A stretch of 61,098 bases of DNA from an uncultured Alphaproteobacteria bacterium (lineage in GTDB: Bacteria > Pseudomonadota > Alphaproteobacteria > HIMB59 > GCA-002718135): NCBI GenBank assembly GCA_902512325.1, contig CABXIT010000004.1, positions 1 to 61,098 of the forward strand. Reading direction: 5' to 3'. The notes beneath the pieces were generated by a model. That model did no database searches. It was not told the DNA's origin and saw nothing but the letters and a program-made list of their open reading frames with translations. Of the stretch, positions 51,298-59,838 are shown one piece after another. Position numbers and translations under genes: made by a program. The first letter of the stretch is position 1, and every line of letters starts with the position of its first letter.

Positions 51298-52400
51298 TGA
51301 AAATTAAAAAATTAGAAACTTTTACAAAGCCATATGTTAGTTTTGTTAAAACAACCTTAGAAGATGGATCCGAAGGATATGGCCAAATGTCAACATATCA
51401 TGCAGATATTACAGCACAAATTTTTCACAAACAAGTTGCTCCGTGGATTTTAGGTAAATTATGGAGTGATTTTAATGATATAGAAAATTTAGTATTGGAA
51501 AAAGAACATAAGTTTCCTGGATCATATTTATTAAGAGCGATCGCAGGTCTTGATACTGCTTTATGGGATTTAAAAGGAAAATTAGAAAATAAACCTGTTA
51601 CAGAATTGATAGGGGGCAATGCTGGCACACTAAAAGTATATGGTTCATCAATGAAAAGAGATATTAGTGCTATAGATGAAGCTGATCGCTTCAATAAATT
51701 ATTTGAAGAAAAAGGAATAGATGCATTTAAATTTAGAATTGGAGCTGAGTGTGGAAGAGGGCTGGATGAATGGGAAGGCAGAACAGAAGATATTGTTAAA
51801 ACAATAAATAAATCACTTGATAGCTCGGTTAAAAAATTAGTGGATGCAAATAGTTGTTTTACATCTAATCAAGCAATTGAAATTGGAAAACTTCTAGAGG
51901 ATAATAACGTGACACATTTTGAAGAACCTTGTCCTTATTGGGAGCCAGAACAAACAAAAGAAGTTACAAATGCACTTTCAATTGATGTTACTGGTGGTGA
52001 ACAAGATTGTGACATTCGAATATGGAGAGATATGGTAGAGAGAAAAATTGTAAATATTTTTCAGCCTGATGTAATGTATCTTGGAGGTTTATCAAGAACT
52101 CTTCAAGTTGCGAAAATAATAGAAGAGGGAGGGTTTATATGCACCCCCCATGCTGCAAATTTATCATTAGTCACTATGTGCACGATGCATTTATTAAAAG
52201 CCATACCTAATGCTGGTCCATATTTAGAGCTTTCTATTGAAGGCGAGGATTACTATCCATGGCAGCAAGATCTATTTTTGTATGATCCATTTGCAGTAGA
52301 AAATGGTTGTGTTTCTGTTACTAACAAACCTGGATGGGGAATAAATATTAATCCAGAATGGCTCAATAGTTCAGATTATCAAGTTTCTGAAATTGATTAA
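51297..52400 (+). CDS. Enolase-superfamily sugar acid dehydratase/racemase (mandelate racemase group)
   Basis: 367 residues. The lid domain (first 115 residues) is followed by a barrel. KFRIG near residue 143 supplies the Lys of the K-x-R motif, LVDANS the first Asp metal ligand, FEEPCPY the second Glu, GGEQD the third, and TPHAAN the catalytic His. These match mandelate racemase-subgroup acid-sugar dehydratases such as galactarate or gluconate dehydratase. In this operon it would dehydrate an aldonic acid formed by the GMC or MocA-type oxidoreductase. It starts one base into the stop of the GMC gene. Confidence 0.87.
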   Translation: MKIKKLETFTKPYVSFVKTTLEDGSEGYGQMSTYHADITAQIFHKQVAPWILGKLWSDFNDIENLVLEKEHKFPGSYLLRAIAGLDTALWDLKGKLENKPVTELIGGNAGTLKVYGSSMKRDISAIDEADRFNKLFEEKGIDAFKFRIGAECGRGLDEWEGRTEDIVKTINKSLDSSVKKLVDANSCFTSNQAIEIGKLLEDNNVTHFEEPCPYWEPEQTKEVTNALSIDVTGGEQDCDIRIWRDMVERKIVNIFQPDVMYLGGLSRTLQVAKIIEEGGFICTPHAANLSLVTMCTMHLLKAIPNAGPYLELSIEGEDYYPWQQDLFLYDPFAVENGCVSVTNKPGWGININPEWLNSSDYQVSEID

Positions 52401-52449
52401 GTATTTACTTTAATCAAAACTAAAAATATACTTTTATAAAGGAGTTATT

Positions 52450-52644
52450 ATGGCAACTTATGAATGTAAATCTTGCGGTATGTCAGTTAATGCTACATGT
52501 GCTAAATGCAATGAGCCTCTAAAAAATGATATACTAAAAAAAGATGATGGGTCTGAAGTACAAATTTCAAAATGCCCTACTGGACACGGAAAGATTAAAT
52601 CACCATTATGCTGTGGTGTAGATATGACTTGTTCACTAGACTAG
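52450..52644 (+). CDS. Small zinc-ribbon-like protein
   Basis: 64 residues with a strong Shine-Dalgarno (AAAGGAG). Cysteines occur in CKSCGMSVNATCAKC and later in KCPTGHGK and SPLCCGVDMTC, giving two or more zinc-knuckle half sites (C-x2-C, C-x2-C, then CC). It is a soluble acidic/neutral protein with no membrane segment. I recognise no named family, but zinc-ribbon proteins of this size often bind nucleic acids or serve as metal chaperones. It converges on the hydrolase gene, with a 4-base overlap at its end, and has its own 49-base leader after the enolase-family gene. Confidence 0.75.
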   Translation: MATYECKSCGMSVNATCAKCNEPLKNDILKKDDGSEVQISKCPTGHGKIKSPLCCGVDMTCSLD

Positions 52645-53423
52645 AATAAAAATTTATTAAGTTTTTCATTAACAACATTTGCTTGTTCAATTGTTGCCCC
52701 ATGCTTTGCATTTTTAATAATATAAAAATCACTATTTTTAATTTCCTTACTAATTTCTTCACTCATTAAAGGAGTAGAGCCAACTTCATTTTCTCCTGTC
52801 ATGATTAAAGTCGGCATTTTAAAATTACTATAATCAATTGAATACTTATCTGAGTTTACAAATATTTTGTAAGCAGGTAAAAAATCTTGATTTTTTTTTC
52901 TCTCTAAGAGGTTATAAAAAAAATCATAAACTTGAGGATTGTTATTTAAATAACTCTCTGAAAACCATCTCTTGATTGAATCTTCAGTTATGCTTACTCC
53001 ATTAAGAGCTTCGCTATACCTTTTTTGAACTGTTTCAATTTGTTTATCTGATCTTTTATATACACTTCCAATTAAAACTAATTTATTCACTTTATTATAA
53101 AATTTTTCAGTAAAATGCTGAGCTATAAGTGCGCCAATTGAAAATCCAACAATATTAATTTTCTCTAAATGTAATTCATTAATTAGATTTAATAATTGAA
53201 TACTATAAATTTCAAAGTTTAGTTCTTTGAAATCACCATTTGATTGACCATGATTAAATAGATCATAAAATAAAACTGATTTGTCATGAAAATATTCTTT
53301 CTGAGGGTACCACATTGTATTATCCAACCCTACTCCGTGAATAAAGATGGTTGTTGGAGGATTTCTTATTTCTCTAAACTCATAATAATTTCCATGAGTA
53401 TCTGTGTGTTTTTTTAAGTTCAT
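52641..53423 (-). CDS. Alpha/beta hydrolase
   Basis: 260 residues of the alpha/beta hydrolase fold. The oxyanion segment is IFIHGVGLDNTMW, the nucleophile elbow GFSIGALI, the acid in TGENEVGST and the His in NAKHGATIE near the end. The pattern matches 3-oxoadipate enol-lactonase/haloperoxidase-like members, but the substrate is undetermined. It is the last gene of a reverse-strand operon, overlapping the TPP enzyme gene by 4 bases. It may hydrolyse the ester or acyl product that the TPP enzyme or luciferase-like monooxygenase forms. Confidence 0.8.
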   Translation of the reverse strand: MNLKKHTDTHGNYYEFREIRNPPTTIFIHGVGLDNTMWYPQKEYFHDKSVLFYDLFNHGQSNGDFKELNFEIYSIQLLNLINELHLEKINIVGFSIGALIAQHFTEKFYNKVNKLVLIGSVYKRSDKQIETVQKRYSEALNGVSITEDSIKRWFSESYLNNNPQVYDFFYNLLERKKNQDFLPAYKIFVNSDKYSIDYSNFKMPTLIMTGENEVGSTPLMSEEISKEIKNSDFYIIKNAKHGATIEQANVVNEKLNKFLF

Positions 53424-55114
53424 TTAGATCGATGTTTAAAAGAATCTTTCCTAAAGCTATAAAGAGCTTTTGGATCAACATCGACATTAATAACTGCAGG
53501 TTTATTGCACACCAAAGCATCAGATACAGCTTCTTTTAAATATTTAAGCTCGTTAAGATGATAACCTTTAGCCCCATAGATTTCAGCAAGTTTGTGGAAA
53601 GGAGGGCTATCAATATCTGCGCCAATATATCTTTTGTCATAAAAGTCTCTTTGGTAGGCTTTTTCTGCTCCCCACGATTTATTGTTCATAACAATTGTAA
53701 TGGTATTAATTTTATGATGAACTGCGGTTGATAATTCAGATACTGTCATCCCAAAACCGCCATCTCCCATTAAACTAAAGACAGGCAAATCGGGTTTTGC
53801 TAGCTTAACACCAAGCCCAGCTGCAAATGAAAAACCAACTAACCCAAAGTCTAAAGGAGTAAAAAGTGATTTAGGTTTAAAAAAATTAAATTCATCAGTT
53901 GCTTGCAAGCATAAAGTGCCTGCATCCAGCGTTATTGAGGAATTTTGGGGTATGATATTTCTTAATTCCTTAAATAACCCTGATGGTTGGATAGTTTTTG
54001 AATTTACATCAGCTTTTTCATCTCTTTCTTTATAATAATTTATTTTTTCTTTTAAAATTTTTTGAGTCCAATTATAGTTATCATTTTTTAAATCTTTATT
54101 TTTGGTCAAAGAAATTAAGTTGTCTAAAAATATTTTTACGTCATTTTGTATACCTACTTCAACTGGAAAATAACGACCAATTGCAATTGGATCTATATCA
54201 ACTTGAACTATTTTTGCTGATTCAGAAATATTATCATAGGAATAAAAAGTAGAATTAAAACCAAGCCTTGTTCCGATAGCTAGAATTAAATCTGCATTTT
54301 TTACAAGAGAGGAAGCAATCTTATTACCTCTTGGTCCCATTTGCCCACAATATAAATTATATTCAAAAGAAATAACATCTCCGTGACCAGCAGAAGAGAC
54401 AACAGGTATATTTAATTTTTTTGAAAGTAAAATTACCTCATCTTGAGTTTGGGAATTTTTAACACCGGCACCACAAATAATAACTGGTTTAGATGAAATT
54501 TTAATTAAAGAAATAATTCTTTCTAAATCATCTTGATTTATTTTTGTATTCTCAATTTTATCCTCAATTTTAAAAGCTTCAAAGTTTTCTGTTCCTGCAA
54601 GTACATCTCGAGGAATATTGACATGAACAGGCCCCCATTTCCCATGAGTTGTTAGGTTTAATGCTTTATTTAAATCCTTGATTATGGATTTAGTATCCTT
54701 GATAGAAAATGTTTTTTTTGTAACGGGTTCAAATAATTTTTGTTGATCAACTTCTTGAAATGCATCTTTACCTTGATGTTCAGTGGCAATTGCTCCAGCT
54801 ATAGATAATAGAGGTGAAAAAGCAGCTTTTGCTTGAGCTACACCTGTTACAAGATTTGTTGCTCCAGGACCATTTTGACCTGCAATTATAATCCCAGGAC
54901 TACCTGATGCTCTGGCAAAAGCATCAGCCATATGAGTTCCAGTACGCTCATCTCTTACATCAATAAAAGTTATACTCTGCTCATCATAAAGAGCATCAAA
55001 GAGCTCCATTGTGGCAGATCCAATTAAACCAAATACATATTTAACATTATGGGCTTTAAGACATTCGACAACAGCCTTACCGCCCGAAATAGGGTGGTTA
55101 TTTTTTGCACTCAT
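53420..55114 (-). CDS. Thiamine-diphosphate-dependent enzyme (acetolactate synthase-like)
   Basis: 564 residues with the three ThDP-enzyme domains. The catalytic Glu lies in IDVRDERTGTHMADAF near residue 55. The central domain has VIICGAGVKN, and the ThDP-binding motif is MGDGGFGMT...NNKSWG near residue 450. Openings such as VFGLIGSATMELFD and FQEVDQQKLFEPVTKK recall sulfoacetaldehyde acetyltransferase and oxalyl-CoA/glyoxylate carboligases, so it is not a housekeeping IlvB. There is no small regulatory subunit. It is flanked by a luciferase-like monooxygenase (upstream, one-base overlap) and a hydrolase, probably acting on an aldehyde or 2-oxoacid from the monooxygenase step. The substrate is unknown. 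Confidence 0.85.
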   Translation of the reverse strand: MSAKNNHPISGGKAVVECLKAHNVKYVFGLIGSATMELFDALYDEQSITFIDVRDERTGTHMADAFARASGSPGIIIAGQNGPGATNLVTGVAQAKAAFSPLLSIAGAIATEHQGKDAFQEVDQQKLFEPVTKKTFSIKDTKSIIKDLNKALNLTTHGKWGPVHVNIPRDVLAGTENFEAFKIEDKIENTKINQDDLERIISLIKISSKPVIICGAGVKNSQTQDEVILLSKKLNIPVVSSAGHGDVISFEYNLYCGQMGPRGNKIASSLVKNADLILAIGTRLGFNSTFYSYDNISESAKIVQVDIDPIAIGRYFPVEVGIQNDVKIFLDNLISLTKNKDLKNDNYNWTQKILKEKINYYKERDEKADVNSKTIQPSGLFKELRNIIPQNSSITLDAGTLCLQATDEFNFFKPKSLFTPLDFGLVGFSFAAGLGVKLAKPDLPVFSLMGDGGFGMTVSELSTAVHHKINTITIVMNNKSWGAEKAYQRDFYDKRYIGADIDSPPFHKLAEIYGAKGYHLNELKYLKEAVSDALVCNKPAVINVDVDPKALYSFRKDSFKHRSK

Positions 55115-56286
55115 TATGATGCATCTTTAATCTTACTTTTTGCCTTACTTTTAAAGTGAGGAATTATTTTCTCAGTAAATAATTGTATACTTTTCATACA
55201 ATCTTCATGTTTAACACCAGGAAAGTTAGACCAAACTTTTAAATTTTGCAAATTTAACTCTGTTTGCATCTCTTCGATTTTATTAATGATGTAATCAACA
55301 GTCCCAAACAACATATTTCTTTCATGTAAAAAATCATAGGAAAGCAAATCTAATTTATGATCTGTTTTAGGTAGCTCTTCACCTGGATTCATATGAGTGC
55401 CTAGTCCTCTCCAATGACAAACCCATCGCATATAATTAACCATTTGTTCTCCAGCTTTCTCTTTTGCCTCTTCCATACTGTCAGCGACAAACATATCTCT
55501 TACAACACTAACACCTTCTCCTAATTCAATATGGCGTTTTTGTTTTTCAGATTTAGCTTGTTGATATATTTCAAAACGTTTTTTTAACGATTGAACAGGA
55601 GGGATCCACATAATAACACTAATGTCATTTTTAGCAGCCCATTCAATTGAACTCGGACTATCTACTACTTGCCATAGGGGAGGATGGGGTTTTTGAACTG
55701 GTTGAGGTACAACATTAATTTTTTCTAAAATTTTTGTATCTAAGTTCATAAATTCAGAACTTGGAGGACTCATATCATGTTCCCACTCAAAATTTGGAGC
55801 AGGATAAGTATAAAATTCACCTTCATGATTAAAAAAATCTTCAGTCCAAGCTTTTTTAATTATGGTGAGAGTTTCTTCAAATAATCTAAAATTTTTAGCT
55901 TGATCTTTCATATCAGCATCAGCATTCATATTTAATGCTTCTCTCCCATAAATACCTCTACCAACTCCTGCCTCAACTCTACCATTAGATAATTGATCTA
56001 ATAAAGCTATATCTTCAGCTGCTCGAATTGGATTCCAAAAAGTTATTATGGATGCGGCTTGACCTATTCTAATATTTTTAGTTCTAGCTGCGATATCAGA
56101 ACTTAATAAAATAGGATTGGGACAAATCTCCATACCTTCATGACTAAAATGATGTTCAGTGAACCAGATGGAATCCCAATCATTTTGATCACAGTATGAT
56201 GCAATCTCCCTTATTTCTTCTAAGACTTGATTATAAGTCTTTTTATTTCCCCAGTTAGTTGAATTGCAGAAATAGCCTATTTTCAT
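55114..56286 (-). CDS. Luciferase-like flavin monooxygenase
   Basis: 390 residues from the ATG complementary to 56284-56286, which follows a good GGGAGG. An in-frame TTG 12 bases earlier overlaps that site and is unlikely. Bacterial-luciferase/F420 family motifs are present: IWFTEHHFSHEG near residue 43, LLDQLSNGRVEAGVGRG near residue 100, and RLFEETLTIIKKAWT. Length and pattern match alkanal and organosulfur flavin monooxygenases that need FMNH2 from a separate reductase. No reductase gene is adjacent. It leads the TPP-enzyme/hydrolase operon. The substrate is unknown. A C-S or C-C cleaving role is conceivable. Confidence 0.87.
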   Translation of the reverse strand: MKIGYFCNSTNWGNKKTYNQVLEEIREIASYCDQNDWDSIWFTEHHFSHEGMEICPNPILLSSDIAARTKNIRIGQAASIITFWNPIRAAEDIALLDQLSNGRVEAGVGRGIYGREALNMNADADMKDQAKNFRLFEETLTIIKKAWTEDFFNHEGEFYTYPAPNFEWEHDMSPPSSEFMNLDTKILEKINVVPQPVQKPHPPLWQVVDSPSSIEWAAKNDISVIMWIPPVQSLKKRFEIYQQAKSEKQKRHIELGEGVSVVRDMFVADSMEEAKEKAGEQMVNYMRWVCHWRGLGTHMNPGEELPKTDHKLDLLSYDFLHERNMLFGTVDYIINKIEEMQTELNLQNLKVWSNFPGVKHEDCMKSIQLFTEKIIPHFKSKAKSKIKDAS

Positions 56287-56305
56287 ATTACCTCCCAATT
56301 TGAAG

Positions 56306-56350
56306 GCGACCTATCCCACTTTCGTATAATGACGACGAGTTATGTATCGC
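56306..56350 (-). promoter_or_regulatory. Locally G+C-rich, possibly structured leader of the monooxygenase operon
   Basis: On the reverse strand, GCGA (complement of 56347-56350) can pair with TCGC (complement of 56306-56309), enclosing a hairpin CGT-N6-ACG (56323-56334). This patch is richer in G+C than the surrounding intergenic DNA and ends 19 bases before the monooxygenase start. It may be a regulatory RNA or an operator. I could not match it to a known riboswitch. Confidence 0.3.
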
Positions 56351-56433
56351 TAAATTATTGGTATTATAAATTTATAAAATTTCAATAAAAAACGTCCAAA
56401 TCTATAAAAAACCTATAAAAACTATACTTATTT

Positions 56434-57093
56434 ATGATTAAAAATATCATTTTTGATTTTGATGGAGTGCTCGTAGATAGTGAGATTTTAGTAGCAAAAG
56501 CTTATGTTAAATATATGCAAAATTTTGGTATTGAAATAGATGAAAAAGAATTTGCAAATTTTGCGGGTAAAAAAACTGTCCAAGTAATAGATATTTTATC
56601 ACAAAAATATTCAATTAAAGATAAAGAAAAGTTTTTTACTGATATTATGGAGATGGCATTATATATTTATAAAAATGAATTAACCGCTGTTAAAGGAGCT
56701 TATAACTTTGTACGTAACACAAAACTTAGCTTATACATCGGATCTAATAGCACTCAAGATAGAATAATTGCTGGATTGCAAAGAGTAGAATTAAGTAAAT
56801 ATTTTAAACCTGAGCAAATATATTCATTTGATTTTGTAGAAAAACCTAAACCTGATCCTGATATTTATTTAAAAGCTATTGAAGATAATAATATTAATAA
56901 AAATGAGACTATAATTATTGAGGATAGTGAAGTAGGGGTTAAAGCAGGTGTTAGTGCAGGCGTTAAGGTGATAGGTCTTACAGCAGGAGGTCATTGGCAT
57001 GAGAGTAGAGATGAACAAGAATTGCTTGATGCTGGTGCATTTACTGTTACAAATGATTATATAAAAGTGCAAGAAATAATTGAAAGCAATTAA
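56434..57093 (+). CDS. HAD-superfamily phosphatase (beta-phosphoglucomutase/Gph-like)
   Basis: 219 residues. HAD motif I is DFDGVLVDSE with both Asp, motif II is YIGSNSTQDR, motif III Lys is in VEKPKPDPD, and motif IV IIEDSEVGVKAG supplies the acidic pair. A C1 helical cap follows motif I, as in beta-phosphoglucomutase, phosphoglycolate phosphatase and sugar-phosphate phosphatases such as YieH. It dephosphorylates or isomerises a small phosphosugar in the cytoplasm. It is divergent from the monooxygenase operon and overlaps the next gene by 14 bases, or not at all if that gene starts at 57095. Confidence 0.88.
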   Translation: MIKNIIFDFDGVLVDSEILVAKAYVKYMQNFGIEIDEKEFANFAGKKTVQVIDILSQKYSIKDKEKFFTDIMEMALYIYKNELTAVKGAYNFVRNTKLSLYIGSNSTQDRIIAGLQRVELSKYFKPEQIYSFDFVEKPKPDPDIYLKAIEDNNINKNETIIIEDSEVGVKAGVSAGVKVIGLTAGGHWHESRDEQELLDAGAFTVTNDYIKVQEIIESN

Positions 57094-57553
57094 TATGGGA
57101 CCAGCAGTTAAAGGAAATCCTCTTATTATATTTGTTATGTTACTGGTTGTGTCTTATAGTATTGGAGAATTTATTATACCAAAGTATGTATTATTAAATT
57201 TATTGAATTTAATTGGTATAATAGGATTAATTATAAGCTTAGCTATATTTTTTACTTCTTTAAATTTATTTAATTCATATAAAGAAAACCCGACACCTCA
57301 GGCCAATACAAAACGTATAATAAAGACGGGTATATTTGCATACTGTAGGAATCCAATGTACTTAGCTTTTATTTCTTTTCATTTTAGTATGTTTTTAACT
57401 TTTGAAAATGTGGGAAATCTTTTAAGTGCTATAGGTCTATTTATTTGGATTAATCAATATGTCATTCCTATTGAAGAGAACTATTTGCAGGAAAAATTTG
57501 GAGATGAGTATGACAGATACCTCCAAGCTGTAAAAAAATGGATGTTTTTTTAG
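57080..57553 (+). CDS. Isoprenylcysteine carboxyl methyltransferase-family membrane protein
   Basis: 157 residues (or 152 if it starts at the ATG at 57095). There are four hydrophobic helices and the family C-terminal motif: TGIFAYCRNPMYLAF followed by the cytoplasmic EENYLQEKFGDEYDRYLQAVKKW. Bacterial members of this ICMT/PEMT-like family methylate lipids or are of unknown activity, and they bind S-adenosylmethionine at the RNPMY and C-terminal Glu region. It is placed after the HAD gene and convergent with the glycerate kinase. Its substrate cannot be predicted from the sequence. Confidence 0.85.
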   Translation: MKAINMGPAVKGNPLIIFVMLLVVSYSIGEFIIPKYVLLNLLNLIGIIGLIISLAIFFTSLNLFNSYKENPTPQANTKRIIKTGIFAYCRNPMYLAFISFHFSMFLTFENVGNLLSAIGLFIWINQYVIPIEENYLQEKFGDEYDRYLQAVKKWMFF

Positions 57554-57557
57554 GCTA

Positions 57558-58430
57558 CTAAAATTTATCAACTTTAAAAAATAATTTTTTAATTTTTTGA
57601 TTAATATCTATCTTTATTAATATATCCGCTTTATGTGGCATTGTTAGCATCATCCATTTGGTTAACTTTTCATAATGTTGAATAAATTCTTGTAATTTTG
57701 CTTTGTTCATAAAATTTTTATTATTAGATTTAGATGCATTGACCTTTTCTTGGGCATGCCTCCATTTAAGAATATATTTAAAAGCAGGTGCTTGAATATA
57801 TATTTGTTTATCAAACAAAGAAAAAACAATATTATACTCATTTCGCAAAAGAGAGTTATAGTATTTTCTCCAGTTTTTATTTTTATCAAAGATATTTTCT
57901 AAAATATTTATATTTTTAAAAAGATAATTATTGGCAATAGGTGCAGAGCCACAACACCAGCCCTCTAATAATAATATTTCAGCATTTTTAATAACTTTTC
58001 TTTTTTTCGAAATATCATCTTTTAATTTATTGAAAGTAGGGGTGTTAATTGGGAAATTTTGATTTTTAAATTGATTTATATGATATTTGAGCATTTGAAT
58101 ATTATGTGTGCCTGGCACACCACGTGTAAGAAGAAGTGGGTGTATTTTTTTTGATAACTTTAATCTTTGATTTTTACTTAAATAATAATCATCAATACTG
58201 AGCAACATGACCTTCTTTTTATAATATTTTTCGATAACTAATTTTAATAATTTAGCTAAGGTAGATTTGCCTGAACCCTGAGATCCAGAGAGAATAAATT
58301 TATTATTCTTTGATTGATAAATGTTGTTAATTATTGGAATAATATATTGAGATATATATTTTTTTGAAAAATTTTTATTTGTTAATATTTTTAATTCTTC
58401 TTGAATAAATATATCGATATTAAGTTTCAT
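57558..58430 (-). CDS. D-glycerate 3-kinase-like (plant-type GLYK/YggC P-loop kinase)
   Basis: 290 residues. The P-loop is SGSQGSGKSTLAKLL near residue 44. The substrate segment is SIDDYYLSKNQRLKLSKKIHPLLLTRGVPGTHN, the RGVPGTH and LLLEGWCCGSAP motifs are hallmarks of the eukaryote/cyanobacterium-type glycerate 3-kinase, and the C-terminal lysine-rich part has MMLTMPHKAD. It phosphorylates D-glycerate to 3-phosphoglycerate, a step of the serine or photorespiratory-type pathway. Convergent with the methyltransferase-like gene (4 bases) and divergent from a HAD gene. This may salvage glycerate from C1 or sugar-acid catabolism. Confidence 0.85.
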   Translation of the reverse strand: MKLNIDIFIQEELKILTNKNFSKKYISQYIIPIINNIYQSKNNKFILSGSQGSGKSTLAKLLKLVIEKYYKKKVMLLSIDDYYLSKNQRLKLSKKIHPLLLTRGVPGTHNIQMLKYHINQFKNQNFPINTPTFNKLKDDISKKRKVIKNAEILLLEGWCCGSAPIANNYLFKNINILENIFDKNKNWRKYYNSLLRNEYNIVFSLFDKQIYIQAPAFKYILKWRHAQEKVNASKSNNKNFMNKAKLQEFIQHYEKLTKWMMLTMPHKADILIKIDINQKIKKLFFKVDKF

Positions 58431-58480
58431 AAATATAATGAATTTTCGTAATTATTAATTTATACAACAAATTTAGTTAT

Positions 58481-59074
58481 ATGAAATTTCTTTTTGATCT
58501 AGGTGGTGTATTTTTTGATTGGGATCCTAATCATTATTTTAAGGATATTTTTGATAAAGTCGATGAAAGAAAATACTTTTTAACTCAAGTATGTAATGAT
58601 GAATGGAATGTTAAACAGGATGCAGGCAGAACTATAAAAGAGGCGGAATCTGAATTAATTCCTAAATTTCCTCATTATGAGAAAGAAATTAAAATGTATT
58701 ACAAGTATCATCGTAAAATGATTAGAGGCACATTTGATTTATCTATAAAAATATTAAAAAAACTAAAAAAACAAAATTATGAATGTTTTGTTTTATCTAA
58801 TTGGTCAGCAGAAACTTTTGCTGGGATGACTGATGATTATCCTTTTTTAAAATTATTTGATGGACTACTTATTTCTGGCGAAGATAAATTAATGAAACCA
58901 GATTCAGCTATTTACGAACTTGCAATCAATCGTTTTAATTTGATACCAGAAGAAACCGTTTTTATTGATGATAAATTAGAAAATATTGAAGCAGCAAATA
59001 ATTTGTATTTAAAAACTATTCATTTAATAGATCCGGAAAAAATTGAATTAGAGATAGATAAATTTTTAATTTAA
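58481..59074 (+). CDS. HAD-superfamily hydrolase (YihX-type)
   Basis: 197 residues. Motif I is FDLGGVFFDWD, where the second Asp of the DxD motif is replaced by Gly as in YihX-type glucose-1-phosphatases and haloacid dehalogenases. Motif II is FVLSNWSAETF, motif III K in KPDSAIYE, and motif IV FIDDKLENIEAAN. It is thus likely a phosphatase of a sugar phosphate or a dehalogenase-type enzyme. It overlaps the convergent phosphodiesterase gene by 4 bases at its end. Confidence 0.85.
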   Translation: MKFLFDLGGVFFDWDPNHYFKDIFDKVDERKYFLTQVCNDEWNVKQDAGRTIKEAESELIPKFPHYEKEIKMYYKYHRKMIRGTFDLSIKILKKLKKQNYECFVLSNWSAETFAGMTDDYPFLKLFDGLLISGEDKLMKPDSAIYELAINRFNLIPEETVFIDDKLENIEAANNLYLKTIHLIDPEKIELEIDKFLI

Positions 59075-59838
59075 TTTATTTCTATATGGTCTTTAGATAA
59101 TTCCCCATTAGTAAAATTTATTAATTTAATATAGCTTCTTGTATCAAGATTTAAATTTCTATCTGTTTCGGCATCTATTGGGTATTGAATTGAAGCACTT
59201 GGACAGCTTGAAAACTCCATTCCATTAATAAATTTGCTAAAAAAACAATGCACATGGCCAAACATAACTTCTTTAACATTATTATATTTTGAAATTAAAT
59301 TTATAAATTCCTTACCATTATTGCATTTTATATGATCAAATAAAACACTCCCTATTTCAATTGGGGGGTGATGCATAAAAATAATTATTGGTTTATTCTG
59401 GTTTTTTTTTAATTTTTCTTCTAACCATTTCATTGTAGATTCAGCTATAGTTCCCTCTATCTGATCTTTTATAGCAGTATCTAAACATATAACTTCAACT
59501 GGATAAGTACTTATTGCATAATTGAGATAACCATTATTATCAATTAAGTTAGTTTTTACATATTTTTTAAGAGCTTGTCGTTGATCATGATTCCCCATCA
59601 TAGGATAAACTGGCCTTTCTAATTGATTACATAATTTAAAAAAATCTTTGTAAAAATTCTCATCATCATGAATTAAATCGCCTGAGATAATATAAAAATC
59701 AGGTTTATCCTTTAATTTATTACAAGTGTTAATAGTGTCTTCAAATTTTGAGTATGTGTCATATTTATCAAATAGTTTTTGATTATTACTCACAAAGTGA
59801 GTGTCACTGATTTGACATATCATAAAGTTATTCTGCAT
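59071..59838 (-). CDS. Metallophosphoesterase, GpdQ/CpdA-like
   Basis: 255 residues. All five calcineurin-type metal motifs are seen: SDTH near residue 12, SGDLIHDD near residue 50, GNHDQ near residue 80, FMHHPP near residue 155 and GHVH near residue 195. The closest pattern is the cAMP phosphodiesterase (CpdA)/glycerophosphodiesterase (GpdQ) group, which hydrolyse phosphodiesters using two metals. It overlaps the TIM-barrel gene by one base and shares a transcript with it, reading away from the binding-protein gene at the right edge. A glycerophosphodiester substrate is the best guess from context. Confidence 0.85.
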   Translation of the reverse strand: MQNNFMICQISDTHFVSNNQKLFDKYDTYSKFEDTINTCNKLKDKPDFYIISGDLIHDDENFYKDFFKLCNQLERPVYPMMGNHDQRQALKKYVKTNLIDNNGYLNYAISTYPVEVICLDTAIKDQIEGTIAESTMKWLEEKLKKNQNKPIIIFMHHPPIEIGSVLFDHIKCNNGKEFINLISKYNNVKEVMFGHVHCFFSKFINGMEFSSCPSASIQYPIDAETDRNLNLDTRSYIKLINFTNGELSKDHIEIN

